This document shows, one piece after another, positions 48,950-60,012 of a stretch of DNA of 64,000 bases (its first letter is position 1; every line of letters begins with the position of its first letter). The position numbers and the translations under genes were made by a program. Source of the stretch: Ilex aquifolium (Eukaryota; Streptophyta; Magnoliopsida; Aquifoliales; Aquifoliaceae); assembly GCA_951799425.1 (NCBI GenBank), contig OX637398.1, forward strand, positions 18,982,270 through 19,046,269, given 5' to 3'. The notes under the pieces are model-generated. The model did no database searches and was not told where the DNA came from. It saw only the letters and a program-made list of their open reading frames with translations.

Positions 48950-49650
48950 ACAAAGAAGAGGATTGCAAGCCCCATTTTTCGGCCATTTGATGGGGGCAAC
49001 AGCTGGGGTTCTAAAGGAACTTGATTTGATGAAGCAACAACATCACGGAAGAAATGACTCACTACGTCGGGATCATTAACTAATACTAATATAATATAAT
49101 AGAAAATACTAATTTAATAAAATCAAAAAGATTTTACACAATCGCTTGGATTATATAGATATCTCTTCAACACAACATATCGAAAAGATTTGAGAGACCC
49201 ACCAAAGCACGAAAGTCAAGATCAACGACATAGAATGAATAATAAAGGACCCTATAGAAATATTTAAAATTTAACATGGAGATAAATCTTTACCTGCTAG
49301 GCAAGAGTGGTGAAGGACTAAAAGCCCCAATTTCAATTCACCATATACAAACAACATAGAGGAGAGGACTACAAGCCCTGATTTACATTCACCGTATTAA
49401 AAAATGATAGAGAAAATGACTACAAGCCCCCATTTTAATTCATTATAAAAATAACATAGAGGAGAGGACTGCATACCTCAATTTTAATTCAACACATAAA
49501 AATAACACAAACGATATTATTTCATATAACAATAACACAAAGGAGAGGACACAAGTCTCAATCAATTCAACATATAAAAATAACACAAAGAAGAGGACTA
49601 CAAGTTCCAATTTCAAATCAACAAATCAAAATAATAGGGAGGAGATGATT
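48950..49650. repeat. ~50-bp degenerate tandem repeats
   Basis: GAGGAGAGGACTACAAGCCC followed by AATTTTAATTCA and ATAAAAATAACA recurs about seven times, mostly between 49318 and 49650, with an outlying copy near 48955. It lies just beyond the hAT transposase start and may be the element's subterminal repeat region. Confidence 0.7.
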
Positions 49651-50530
49651 GCCCAATTTCAGAATGTATTTGACTAATCCTCAAATCTTCAAAATGAACA
49701 ACACAATCGATATCACTTTTATTGATGTGGGTAACGTGACTATGGATGACATAACAAATACATCCAAACACAAATGATCGAATCATCAATATTCACTTCA
49801 AGTTCACATAATCCAAGTCCTTATTCTATTATTAGGAAAAAAACTAAATGGGTAGAAAAATAAAACCCTTAATTACTTACTGACCCCAAAATTAAAAATA
49901 TACAAAAGAATGGAAATCAAGGTTACTTTTCAAAAAGATGGGTCCAATAAAATCTCTTCAAAGCTACCTCTCAATTAGCCTTCAATTCTTCGTAAACAAA
50001 GATTCAACCCACAACAGTGAGAGGAACAAGTGAAGGCCAAGTAGGTTGAAGAGCAAAGTCACTGAAGGCAAAAGGGAGTTTGAGAACGAATCAAACGATT
50101 GAAGAGGTGCAATTCAATTGATGAAAAACTCAAAGTCTTGAACAAAAGAACCATGAGAGATTCAAATAAGGCCTTCTGGAATGATTTATGAGGAAGACGA
50201 TCCAATTGTCGAAGAGGTCAATCTTTGAACTGTCGAAGTCGAACAGGAGAACGACGAACTGTTGAATAGGAGAAGGAGAACAACAAACTCGATGGAGATA
50301 GAACAAAAGTTGTGACCCAAATTCATGAAAGACAAAGACATAAAGACATCTTGGACTAATTTTATTTCTTATAAAACTACTTTGAACATATACAAAAGTA
50401 ACCTAAATATTTGTTAAATTACACGACTACCCATATTTTTTTGAAAACTTTTTATAAGGACAAATATGAATAAATTTTGAACTTTTTAAAATTATACCAA
50501 CTTCCCAAAATTTCCAAAATTTCAGTGGCG
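49651..50530. other. Non-coding DNA between hAT and CACTA relics
   Basis: No genes were recognised. GAAGA-rich text near 50040-50300 (repeats of GTCGAA, GAACAGGAGAA) is low-complexity. Confidence 0.45.
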
Positions 50531-50599
50531 GCAATTGCCCTTATTGTGGATTCGCTATTGAATATGTCTAATGTGAACTTGTATTTGACTACTTTGTAG

Positions 50600-51600
50600 G
50601 ACAATTTTTTGATAAACATGAGGGATTCTAATGTGAGGGCCGCATTCAATGATATGATGAAGAATGCATTGGGATAGTATCGTAGTACCTTACATCAACA
50701 TTACAAACGGTTTGCTACCTATGAGGAGGCAGTTCGCCACACATCTTAATATGTCGCTACTGAGGAGTGACATATTTTGTGCGACCGTTTTAGTTTAGAG
50801 ATATTTGAGGTTATATGCATATATTTATTTTATCTAATAGTTTTTCATATATTTCGCCTCGTGTTACATAATGTTTTCTAATTTTGTAGAAGATGAGCAA
50901 AATCAATTCTGAGACTAGGTCAAAGTAGACAATGAACCATGTAATATGTTCTCAATCCTTCGTTCGACACCTTTATGAGCAGGTGAGATGCGTGTTTTAT
51001 GATAAATTACTTGTTTCTCTTAATTATTAACTTGCAATTTGTAATATCGTATAATGCACTAAATGCATAGCACAACGAGATCATGAGATTGGACAAGAGC
51101 TCAATAAGATGGCTTATTTCAAGAATGTCCATTATCAGGCACGAAAAGGAGAATGGGTGCATCCATTGGAAGGGGATCAATGGGAAATAAAAACAAGTAT
51201 AAAATATTTCTAGTTTATAAGTTACAAATTGTTCTTCCCTAAAATATTAAATATGTTTGTACATGTAAAAATGGAACTTAGGCGTAACTAGCCCACGTCT
51301 GATGGTCCTCAGCAGAGTCCAGAAATTATTCATAAGGTCCTCGACACAAGATTGGGCTACGTGTGTGGGCTAGGACATGGTAGTAAGCTCATGGGACCCT
51401 CTAAGTCTGGCTCTAATCGTGCTACAGGGGAAGAGAGTGATAGACAAAGGGCAGAGAGAAAGAATCATCAATTATGAGCCATGATTAATGAGCTTAGAGA
51501 GGAGATAAGGGTAACAAATTGTATGGTAGAGGAGCTACGAGCTCACCAAAAGAGACAAATCGAGGAAAGAGTTCGAAGTGTTATTGCGCGCTTTTAGTTT
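50600..51600 (+). pseudogene. CACTA-type (Ptta/En/Spm, PF03004-like) protein relic
   Basis: Plus-strand pieces separated by intron-like gaps read VRAAFNDMMKNALG, YRSTLHQHYKRFATYEEAVRH (near 50630-50740), MSKINSETRSK (near 50892), DHEIGQELNKMAYFKNVHYQ (near 51080), and EIIHKVLDTRLGYVCGLGHG (near 51320-51380), then a helical tail with MINELREEIRV. The RLGYVCGLG phrase and domain order fit the plant transposase Ptta/En/Spm family, the accessory protein of CACTA elements. At least four in-frame stops are present. No CACTA terminal repeats were found nearby. Confidence 0.75.
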
Positions 51601-52329
51601 ATTGGAAACCCTATACCTCCACTTTCGTGGTAACTTTCTAATTTTCTTGAAACACATTTTTATTTTTGACAATATTAATTTTCAACTTAGAAAATGCTTG
51701 ACTCTGATTTAAGCTTACCATTGTGCTTGACCTTTTGAGAAAAAAAATGCAAAGCATTTTAGTGAAAGCTTAAAGTAATATATAATACATTTGATAATTA
51801 TATATACCTATGTCAATATTCATGTAGAAAGACTTATGGTAGACATTATTCCTTATGTATACGTATATGCATTGCATCTTATCCTTTACTGCATGTCCTT
51901 TACAAAAAATTCTATATTTTTTGGAGCATTGTGTAACTGTTAATCTATTTTCTTTTGATCATTCACATTATACTTTATTAAGTCCACATAACTATTCCCT
52001 TTGGGCAGTTTGGAATGAAGAAGAATCAAGGACAACAAAATTTGGGTTATTTTGCTTGAAGCTAATTTGATATTTGGCAAGGACTTCTTTTTTCCTTTGT
52101 TCTTGTCTTATCTTTAGCAAGAAAATCAAACAAATTTTTGTATTTTGTCTTGGTTGATGTAATATATGGATTAATAGTACAATTGGTGTTCATTATAAAT
52201 GAAGTGTTATGTTAATGTACTAAATTCTTCTTTGGCAAAAGTAATACCACATCTTCCAATTAACAATCACCAATGAATTGTTTTGCTGGTTAATATGTTT
52301 ATCACTCACAAAATATTTTGTCGGACTTG
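51601..52329. other. AT-rich DNA after the CACTA relic
   Basis: No recognisable gene or terminal repeat. Confidence 0.45.
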
Positions 52330-52796
52330 GTACCATGCAATATTATGTTGCTAAATTTATGTATTATATTTTGCGGACTTAGTACTGATTCGACTTGTTT
52401 TTGCATCATACACCCAAGTATAAGTGGTCAAATTATAGTTTTCCCAGTTTAAGTCCAATATCGATCCCACGAAGAGTTTTAATAATTCGAATTTAAAATA
52501 GAAACAGTAAAGTTGTTGTTAATGTAGTAGATATAAGATAGTTTGTGGTGTGAGTTTAGATTGATAACTACTCTAATTAAATAAAATACATAAATAGATT
52601 GTTAAAGACAATGATATGAAGAGATACCCGTCAATTTAAGGATCTCATATGCTTTATTTTGGTTAAGTACTGAAAATGCCACATTATAACAATTAACTTC
52701 CCTGTCACTTGGAAAGTCAATCGGTAGGTCTGATGCATAGTAAACACAACAACTTCTTAGGTTAGTTGATGTTATATATGTCAATTGACTAATTTA

Positions 52797-53100
52797 AGTA
52801 AACCAGAAGGACAAGCCATTCATGAGGAATACCGAAATTACTCAATTGTTAGTTTAATATTATGTATCAGTTAAACGACCTTAGTGAACCAGAAGGACAA
52901 GCCAATCAAGTGGATCACTTAAGTCATTAATTTGACAGCTTTATATACCAGTTAAACGACCTTAGTGAACTAGAAAGATAAGTCATTCAAGTGGATCACT
53001 TAAGTCATTAATCTGACAGCTTTATATACCAGTTAAACGACCTTAGTGAACCAGAAGGACAAGCTATTCAAGTGGATCACCGTAGATATTCAACCGAAAG
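52797..53100. repeat. 81-bp tandem repeat inside the solo LTR
   Basis: ACCTTAGTGAACCAGAAGG begins units at 52878, 52959 and 53040, with a more diverged unit before. Confidence 0.9.
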
Positions 53101-53672
53101 GTTGATGATTCACTGATGACATAATTTCGGGCTACATAGTAACACCCAATTACGTACATCACTGTATCATGCATGAAGTTCATAATAATATATAATATAG
53201 TAGAGTATATATAAATATAACCATCCAACAATTAAGGGACGTATATATATATATATATATATATAGCATAATTAAACATCGGCATTTCCACAACTTAACC
53301 AGTGTTATACATATGTTCACCCTTCGCTGAAGGGTATAAGTAACTAGTCACACTCCATTACTACAGACAAGCAAGGAGTACAAGTAGTTTTTATTACAAC
53401 AGTAAGTAAAATACAGACACTGACACTTCTTTCGCGAGGAACAACTGAAATATAACCACTCTTAATATCAATTAAGACACAATGATGGCGATAATTCAAC
53501 TATCCGAATAGAAAGATATAATAGAAATATAGAAATACAGAGTTTCGGCTGGAGAGTAAGACAGACCGAATTTACGAATTTTTCCCTTTCTCTCTTTTTT
53601 CTCTTTGTTTTGGATTGTTTCTGGAGGTGGAAGGATCATGACAAACCACCAAGGGGGACCATCCGGACGCCA

Positions 53673-53694
53673 CACCACCGTCCGGACGGTGGTG
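53673..53694. repeat. Perfect 22-bp palindrome
   Basis: The half-site CACCACCGTCC is followed directly by its reverse complement, centre CCGG. A second TCCGGA lies 20 bp upstream. Confidence 0.95.
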
Positions 53695-53994
53695 CTTTGC
53701 TGGAATTTTGATCCTGATCATCTTGTTGTGCTGGCTTTTTCTTGGTTAATTTACACTTTGATCCCTGCTGATTTCAAGCTTTGACAGATTGTGCTTTGTA
53801 ATTTTCAGCAATTCCGCTTGAAACACTAAAATTTCAAACAAAATTTATATAAAACCCTAGCTGACGCACAAATCATAATTTACAGTTTTTAACTAATTTA
53901 TTTTACAAAAATTACTTATTTAACCATTTTAATTTACATACTAATTAGGGTTAATCAAGTACCATGCAATATTATGTTGCTAAATTTATGTATT

Positions 53995-55834
53995 GCCTAC
54001 TAGACTTTTCGTTGAAAGTATCAAACAAATAGTTGTGAACCACCCTTTTCCTTGGTACTTATTATTAGCAACAACCTTGTGTTAGCAAGACCAACGAAAG
54101 ATTTTGTTGTAACAAGTTTTTGTCCGCGCAATTTGTCGCGGAATGGGGGAGAAACACATAGTGGATCTTACTTTACGATTATGCACATATGACTACCTAG
54201 AGGGGGGTGAATAGATTAATTAAAATTTAAGCTTGTATGATTACCAATTTTAGTCTATATCTACCACAATTACCTTGTCACACAATGATATGAACGTGAA
54301 GTGTAAGAATCCTTTTTTAACCACTACAATAAAAAACACTCATAGATTACTATATTGATTTTATCAGTTTGTTGATTAACACCTAATCTCATATAGTGAT
54401 CCAAACCAATGCAACTCAAATCCAATTAAGTAATTATGTATGATATATAGATTCAAGCAACTATGTATCAATTTGTTGATTAATACTTATTTCTTGTAGT
54501 GTTGATGCGGAGAGAATACATAATATGCTTAAAGTAATATAATAAGGGACAAGGAATTTTGAAACTCCCAAAAACCTAAATTTATGTTGAACTTTTGACA
54601 TGCGTTAGTAGATAATACTTGAGAAACATCCACTTGTCTTAAAAGTAGATGAATTTTTCTTTACGCATATTATGGTATGCAAATTTAAAAGAGAAGGAAA
54701 AAGATTAAAATTAAATATTACAGATATTACTTGCCTTAACCATTTCTACATCCGGAGAATATTCGTCTTAGATATCCATCTTGATTGGAGATGCATCTAA
54801 ATATAAACAAGTGTTTTATTTAATATTGGATCTTAATAGAGCATATTTTCAAATATTCAATGAGTATCATATTGAATACAAATTTTGGTACAAACATATT
54901 CAATGGCCGTCTTTGACGATTCTAGCATAAATACAGGCAAAACACTAGCCCAAACTCTAAAAGAGACACAAATTCAACATGCTCGTGTGAAAATTTTTGG
55001 AGTATTTTTATAGTTTTTGTGGGTGATTTTATAAGTTTTGGGGTAACTTTTGATCGATGTTAGGATCAATTGCAACATTTTTGAGATCGATCTCAAATTA
55101 TCAAAAAAGTTGTAAGTTAACCTAAAAAAATTGTAGTTCAAACTTCAAAAGTAGCAACTTGACCCAAAAAATTATAATTTTTTTCATTGTAAACAAACCA
55201 CGAAAATTATATTAAAACGAACAAAAATTATAAAATTTAGAAATATGGTATCATTATTATTTTCCGAGTCATGTCCATATGACCACCATGCAAGAAAGAG
55301 GACCATATTGATTGGTGAGTGGTAATTAAGTTGCCCATTAATCACAATCACTCCTATAAAAAGCATCAATCAATATACAAGGTACAATTCCACATCGTGA
55401 AGGTCAAAACTGTCACATGAGACCATTTGTAAGTGAGATATGTCCCTACTAAAGGAGTAAGCAGTGAGCTGGTTTAGCTTTTTGTCCAACACATGCATGT
55501 ACATCCAAAGCCACTCATGCCCCTACGGTCGAAAAGAAAAGGGGTAGTGATAGAGTTAATCAAGCATATGTTTAGGACTACCACAAGAAAGCCTATATAG
55601 ACATCACAAAACCTATGAGGCCGGAGAGATATACACCTCTCGTCACATTCCACAGAAAAATTGGGTCTCAAAGGATGACAAATTTTTATACATACAAAAG
55701 ACATGTTATTATTAAAGTTTGACAATCAATGTCTTTAAAATAAATGACTAACTATTTGCCTCTTCCTTTTTTTTTTTTCCTCATGGGTTAGCGATGCGAG
55801 CCTTTGATGGGGATGCCAAAAGGTCTATACAACT
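53995..55834. other. AT-rich intergenic DNA, no gene seen
   Basis: The phrase CCTAGAGGGGGGTGAATAG near 54196, seen in many plant repeats, suggests an unidentified old element. Otherwise no coding or terminal-repeat evidence. Confidence 0.45.
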
Positions 55835-57215
55835 TCAGTCTCGTTTAGCAACTGTTTTGTTTTTGCTTTCACTTTTTTTTTGAAAATTAAAAATGACAAT
55901 GTGTTTGGTAATATTTTGATATTATTTTTGTTTTTCTGTAGAGCAATACTATTGGGACATAATTTGAGGATTTAATAATTGTGGTTATTAGATTGTCAGT
56001 GTGTCTCAACATTAAAGTATCACTGGGTCCCAACACTATTAATTCAATGGTCATAATGCATTAAGTCCCTAAATTATGTTTCAATAGTATTAGTGTTTTC
56101 TCTATTCTAAAAGTGCATCTAGTTTAGAGTGAATTTTTTTTTTTTTTAAAGTTGCTTTTAAAAGCAGTGAAAATTGAAAATGAACAAATATTTAGGAATT
56201 AAGTTCAACTTAATGAGATTTTAACAAAACGCTTTTCTGCCATCGCCACACTCCACCCACTACCACTACTTACCCCCACCACCACCATTACCATAACCCT
56301 AACCCTCCACTCATCACATTTGCCATTACTGCCATTACCCACCGCCACCATTTTCATAGCTATTACCATTCTTGTCCCCCCCCCCCCCCCCCCCAACTAC
56401 TCTGCTACCATTACCGCCACCACCATTGCCACAATTATTATCACCCCCACTACAGCTACCACCACTCGTCGTCGCCACCACCATGACCACCCACCGCCAC
56501 CCTTCACCATCCCTTTCACCATTATCCTCTACCATCCTTCATCTCTGGTGGTCACCACCACCACCTACCGCTATTTGCACTATCCACTAGTTGTTGTTGT
56601 AACCATAACAACTTGTTATTTTTTGCCATTGTTGCCATTAGCAACATCCATTGTCACCAGCACCAACACCCGTTGTCACCCTCCACCACCACCACCTCCA
56701 CTACCATCCACCTCTCATCACTATCCTCCACCACCACCACGACTTGCCGCCAATTGTCACCACCCCTTCCATTTTCTCATCGCCATTAGCACTACCCACC
56801 ACTTGATGTCGCTATTTTGATGTTTACTTGTTATGATTTTAATTTGATCTTGTATTGGACATGTATTTGGTACTATGTTGAATAACGGATGAATTGGTAT
56901 TTTTAATGATTTATGTGATTCTAATATTTTGATGTGTATCTTATTTTATGAGTTTATGGATATATTGGGACAATAAATTTTGATTTGATTTGATTTTTAG
57001 CAAGGAGATAATATAAAGCTACTAAAACATAAATTGAATTAGTTATCAAACATGTTTTCTGTTTTAATTTTCATAAATTCTTAAACAAAAAGGACAATCA
57101 AACATATTTTTTGTTTTAACTTTTCACCACAGATAAAAAATAAAAATTATTTATGTTTTTATTTTTTAAAAAAATAGAAAATTGACAACATTATCAAACT
57201 TATTCTTTATCTTTT
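55835..57215. mobile_element. Probable long-TIR element with a CCA/ACC-rich core
   Basis: The left end (about 55840-55920, GTTTTGTTTTTGCTTTCAC..GTGTTTGGTAA) is imperfectly inverted at about 57030-57090 and again to 57210 (TTATCAAACATGTTTTC, TCAAACTTATTC). This vocabulary is usual in plant MITE or MULE ends. The core (56220-56800) is made of CCACCACC and related triplets with a 19-C run. Exact ends and target duplication are not resolved. Confidence 0.4.
56376..56394. repeat. Poly(C) tract, 19 C
   Basis: Homopolymer in the CCA-rich core; its length may be inexact in assembly. Confidence 0.9.
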
Positions 57216-57259
57216 AAGCTTTTTTTTTTTTTTTACCGATGGGCTCAAAATTAGAGAGG

Positions 57260-57282
57260 GAGAGAGAGAGAGAGAGAGAGAG
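57260..57282. repeat. (GA)n microsatellite
   Basis: Pure AG dinucleotide run. Confidence 0.9.
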
Positions 57283-58050
57283 TAATGCTCATGTGCCTTT
57301 GATGCCCCATTCTGAAACTGGCATAACCCTGTGAGCTGTGATGAAGAGGGAGGAGTGCACACTGCGACAGTTAGTGAGAGACAACATCCATCATTACTAC
57401 AAACTGGCATGGGCCACCTCTGATGCTCCACAGTCCACACTTGACAAAACCATCTCCCAAAAGGCCTGTCCCCTTAAATCTCCCAAAATCCCATGACAAA
57501 TCATCCCTCCTTTTCCAACATCATTTCAGGCTTATTCGAAATAAAATACAAACAAATATTTTTTAAAAGAAAAAAAGACAAACAAGTGCCCTTTTATGAA
57601 AAAGGTTACCCAAAATCCAATGCTCAAATCATACCTTCCCATCAAAAAAGAATGATTCAAAATATTTTGAAAATAAAGGCTCTCTCTCTCTCATTATTTT
57701 GAATTTAAAACAAGAGGGTGGAGGATCTGTAAATGAAGTGAAACCAACAAGATCATTGATCTATCAATCAATGATAGGAAAAGATTACCACCTTTAAGAT
57801 AGATTTCACAATTGATGTAAAGCTTGTCCACTTTAGTTTTGAAATCTCCATGTCTCTTTTTTACTTTTATCTTTTTCCCACTTTTGGCTGTTACCCCATG
57901 CTTGATTAGAGAAAGAGATCTACTAAAAATAGCTTTCCGCATGCAATTTTATTTATTATTTTTCACAATCTAAATACAGAAAATATGCATGAAAATGCAA
58001 GTCAACTGCCAAATTGATTAGTGACATAAATGATAAAGTAAGCGAAACTT
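57283..58050. other. Intergenic DNA, no gene seen
   Basis: A slightly GC-richer patch (57290-57440) contains ACTGGCAT twice in direct orientation. No frame or RNA structure could be supported. Confidence 0.45.
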
Positions 58051-58052
58051 GT

Positions 58053-58170
58053 AAGGAGGTACACAAAATTAAACTTAATTGTCAAAAAGTACATAATTTT
58101 TAATGTTACGTCATTAAATCTGTATTTTTAGAACTTAATTGTGTTCAAGTACACTTTGTTATTTTCTTTT

Positions 58171-58206
<36 letters not shown>

Positions 58207-58401
58207 TTCTAATAAAATAAAAACCTAAAATTTAAGAAAATCAGAACCCATAATAAAATCTTCTTCATTTTTTTAGGAATATGTTTCAAAATTTTTGGAA
58301 ACTTTTAAAATTTGATAATTAAAATTAAGGAATTTTAATTATCTTATCTTAAAAAGTATTAAAATTAAAGAATTTTGATGTTATATTAAATTTAATTTGA
58401 T

Positions 58402-58456
<55 letters not shown>

Positions 58457-58926
58457 TACGAAGTCACACTATGCAGCTTAGTTTCTATTACTTATATACC
58501 GTTTTGATACACTATATTGATACACTTTAAAAAATTTATGAAATTAAAGTGTATCGACACAAATTTAAAGTGTATGAAAACAGTGTATGAGCAATAAAAA
58601 CTAGGCTTCATAGTATGACTTTGTATATATATATATATATATTATATTAACACATTTATACATGACCAAATTAAATCTAAAATCAAAATTGTTTAATTTT
58701 AGTATTTTTAATATAAGATAATTGAAATTGTTTAATTTTAGTTCTCAAATTTCAAAAATTTCTAAAAACTTTGAAACAAAAATGGAGAGAATTTATTATG
58801 TATTTTGATTTTCCTAAATTTTAGGTTTTTGTTTTATTAAAACTCCTATATATATATAGGTTTTATTTTAAAAAAAAATTATATACTTTTTGACAATTAA
58901 ATCCAATTTCATGTACCTACTTTCAA
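58053..58926. mobile_element. Three-layer nest of inverted-repeat (MITE-like) elements
   Basis: The outer arms (58053-58100 and 58878-58926) share TTAATTGTCAAAAAGTA and its complement. The middle arms (about 58208-58400 and 58640-58850) share AAAACCTAAAATTTA, ATTTTAATTATCTTA and complements over roughly 200 bp. The inner pair (about 58460-58515 and 58570-58625) shares GAAGTCACACTATG with GTATGACTTTG on the other side. TA microsatellites lie at the layer junctions (58172-58204, 58408-58455, 58625-58642). No coding capacity. Confidence 0.75.
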
Positions 58927-59159
58927 ATATTCTATAAAGTAAAGGGCTAGTTGGGGTCCATGAACAGACCAGGTTGTAGCTTTGGGCAAGCACATGACCC
59001 AGTCTGTCGCCTCGCTATTGGGCCAAGCCAGAGCCCATTGTATATATTCTCTATGTGAGTAAATTGTCTTTAGAAACGAGAAAATAGCAATGGCCCCATA
59101 TACTTGTATTCTATTGTACTTTGTTGATGACTGGATGCACTAGTATTGTTTTAGAGTAA

Positions 59160-59364
59160 CTCCAACCCTGTTTTCTAAAATAGTTAGTCAAAATATATTT
59201 AAATATTACATTTTTTATTTTAGCCAGTCACTTTTATAAGTTCATTCCAACCACACTTTCTATTTTGGCTAACTATTTCACCTAACTTTAACTAACATTC
59301 AATAAAAAGTGGGTTGGTGTTGCTATTAGAGAGACAAAGGCTACCCTTAACTTTGCCATACCCA

Positions 59365-59409
<45 letters not shown>

Positions 59410-59560
59410 AAAAAAAAAGGTAGAGAGATAATTTGAAGAGGTTAAAGGAGCTCTCCACATTTGGAGAGCTATTTGAGTGAAATGAAAAATAAAGAGTGCA
59501 TTGGTGTTGCTATTAGAGAGACAAAGGCTACCCTTAACTTTGCCATACCCAAAATGTTTA
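59160..59560. mobile_element. MITE-like sequence with a 52-bp direct repeat
   Basis: A 52-bp stretch (starts TTGGTGTTGCTATTAGAGAG) at 59314-59365 recurs exactly at 59501-59552. Text at 59160-59290 (GTAACTCCAACCC, CATTCCAACCAC) matches the vocabulary of common plant MITEs. A TA run and a GA run fill 59365-59410. Confidence 0.55.
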
Positions 59561-59885
59561 TTTCAATAAAATTTTTAATTTTCAATAAATAAAAATAAAA
59601 AATAAATATTTATTCAGTTTACCAAATAAGAAAAAAAAAGAGTCGGGACATTGAGCAGCGTCATCCCAACGCAACTTAAATTATTTTTTGGAACTCAAAG
59701 CAGCTATAATGGGAAAAGGCATTCTATAGACTTCTTTTCTTGCAATACAATGTTGAGAAAGCATTTAATGACAGCAATCAAAGCATTAGCTCTACCAAAT
59801 ATTAGCAGTACTGCATGCAGCACCGGCCTCAGACTCGGTCGCCGTATGAGTAATTTATAAGAGTCTAATTTAGAGATTTAATTAA

Positions 59886-60012
59886 AAAGAATAATATTAT
59901 GTGCATAAAAAATGTGCACTAAATCACTTATAATTATTGAATCAGTGGGTCCTATCATTGATCCAACGATTACAAGTGATTTATTACAAATTTTAGTGCA
60001 TAAATAATTATT
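59886..60012. mobile_element. Short MITE-like inverted repeat
   Basis: TGTGCACTAAATCACTTATAA at the left pairs with TTACAAGTGATTTATTACAA and TTTTAGTGCATAA at the right, with a GTGGGTCC centre. About 127 bp, no coding. Confidence 0.55.

Larger units (their letters stand above)
52386..53957 (-). mobile_element. Solo LTR with 5-bp target duplication AGTAC
   Basis: It starts TGATTCGACTTG and ends GGGTTAATCA, 1572 bp, flanked by AGTAC at 52381-52385 and 53958-53962. No coding sequence. A GTGGGATCGATATTGGACTT phrase (reverse strand, near 52470) resembles the 3' end of Athila-like plant LTRs and suggests minus orientation. It contains an 81-bp tandem repeat and a palindrome centred on CCGG. Confidence 0.85.
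52330..53994. repeat. 52-bp tandem duplication split by a solo LTR
   Basis: A 36-bp stretch (begins GTACCATGCAATATTATG) at 52330-52365 is repeated exactly at 53959-53994. Removing the LTR at 52386-53957 and one AGTAC restores two head-to-tail copies with a 52-bp period, so the duplication predates the insertion. Confidence 0.85.

Noticed and set aside
48950..49650. Regularly spaced repeats that could look like CRISPR
   Set aside because: Plant nuclear context, diverged repeats, no unique spacers of constant length, no cas genes.
56320..56820. 166-codon open frame rich in Pro, Thr and Ile
   Set aside because: Low-complexity CCA/ACC triplets keep several frames open on both strands; no domain, and it lies in a repeat-like element.
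57290..57440. GC-richer patch considered as a microRNA or small gene
   Set aside because: No convincing foldback or coding frame; only a short direct repeat.
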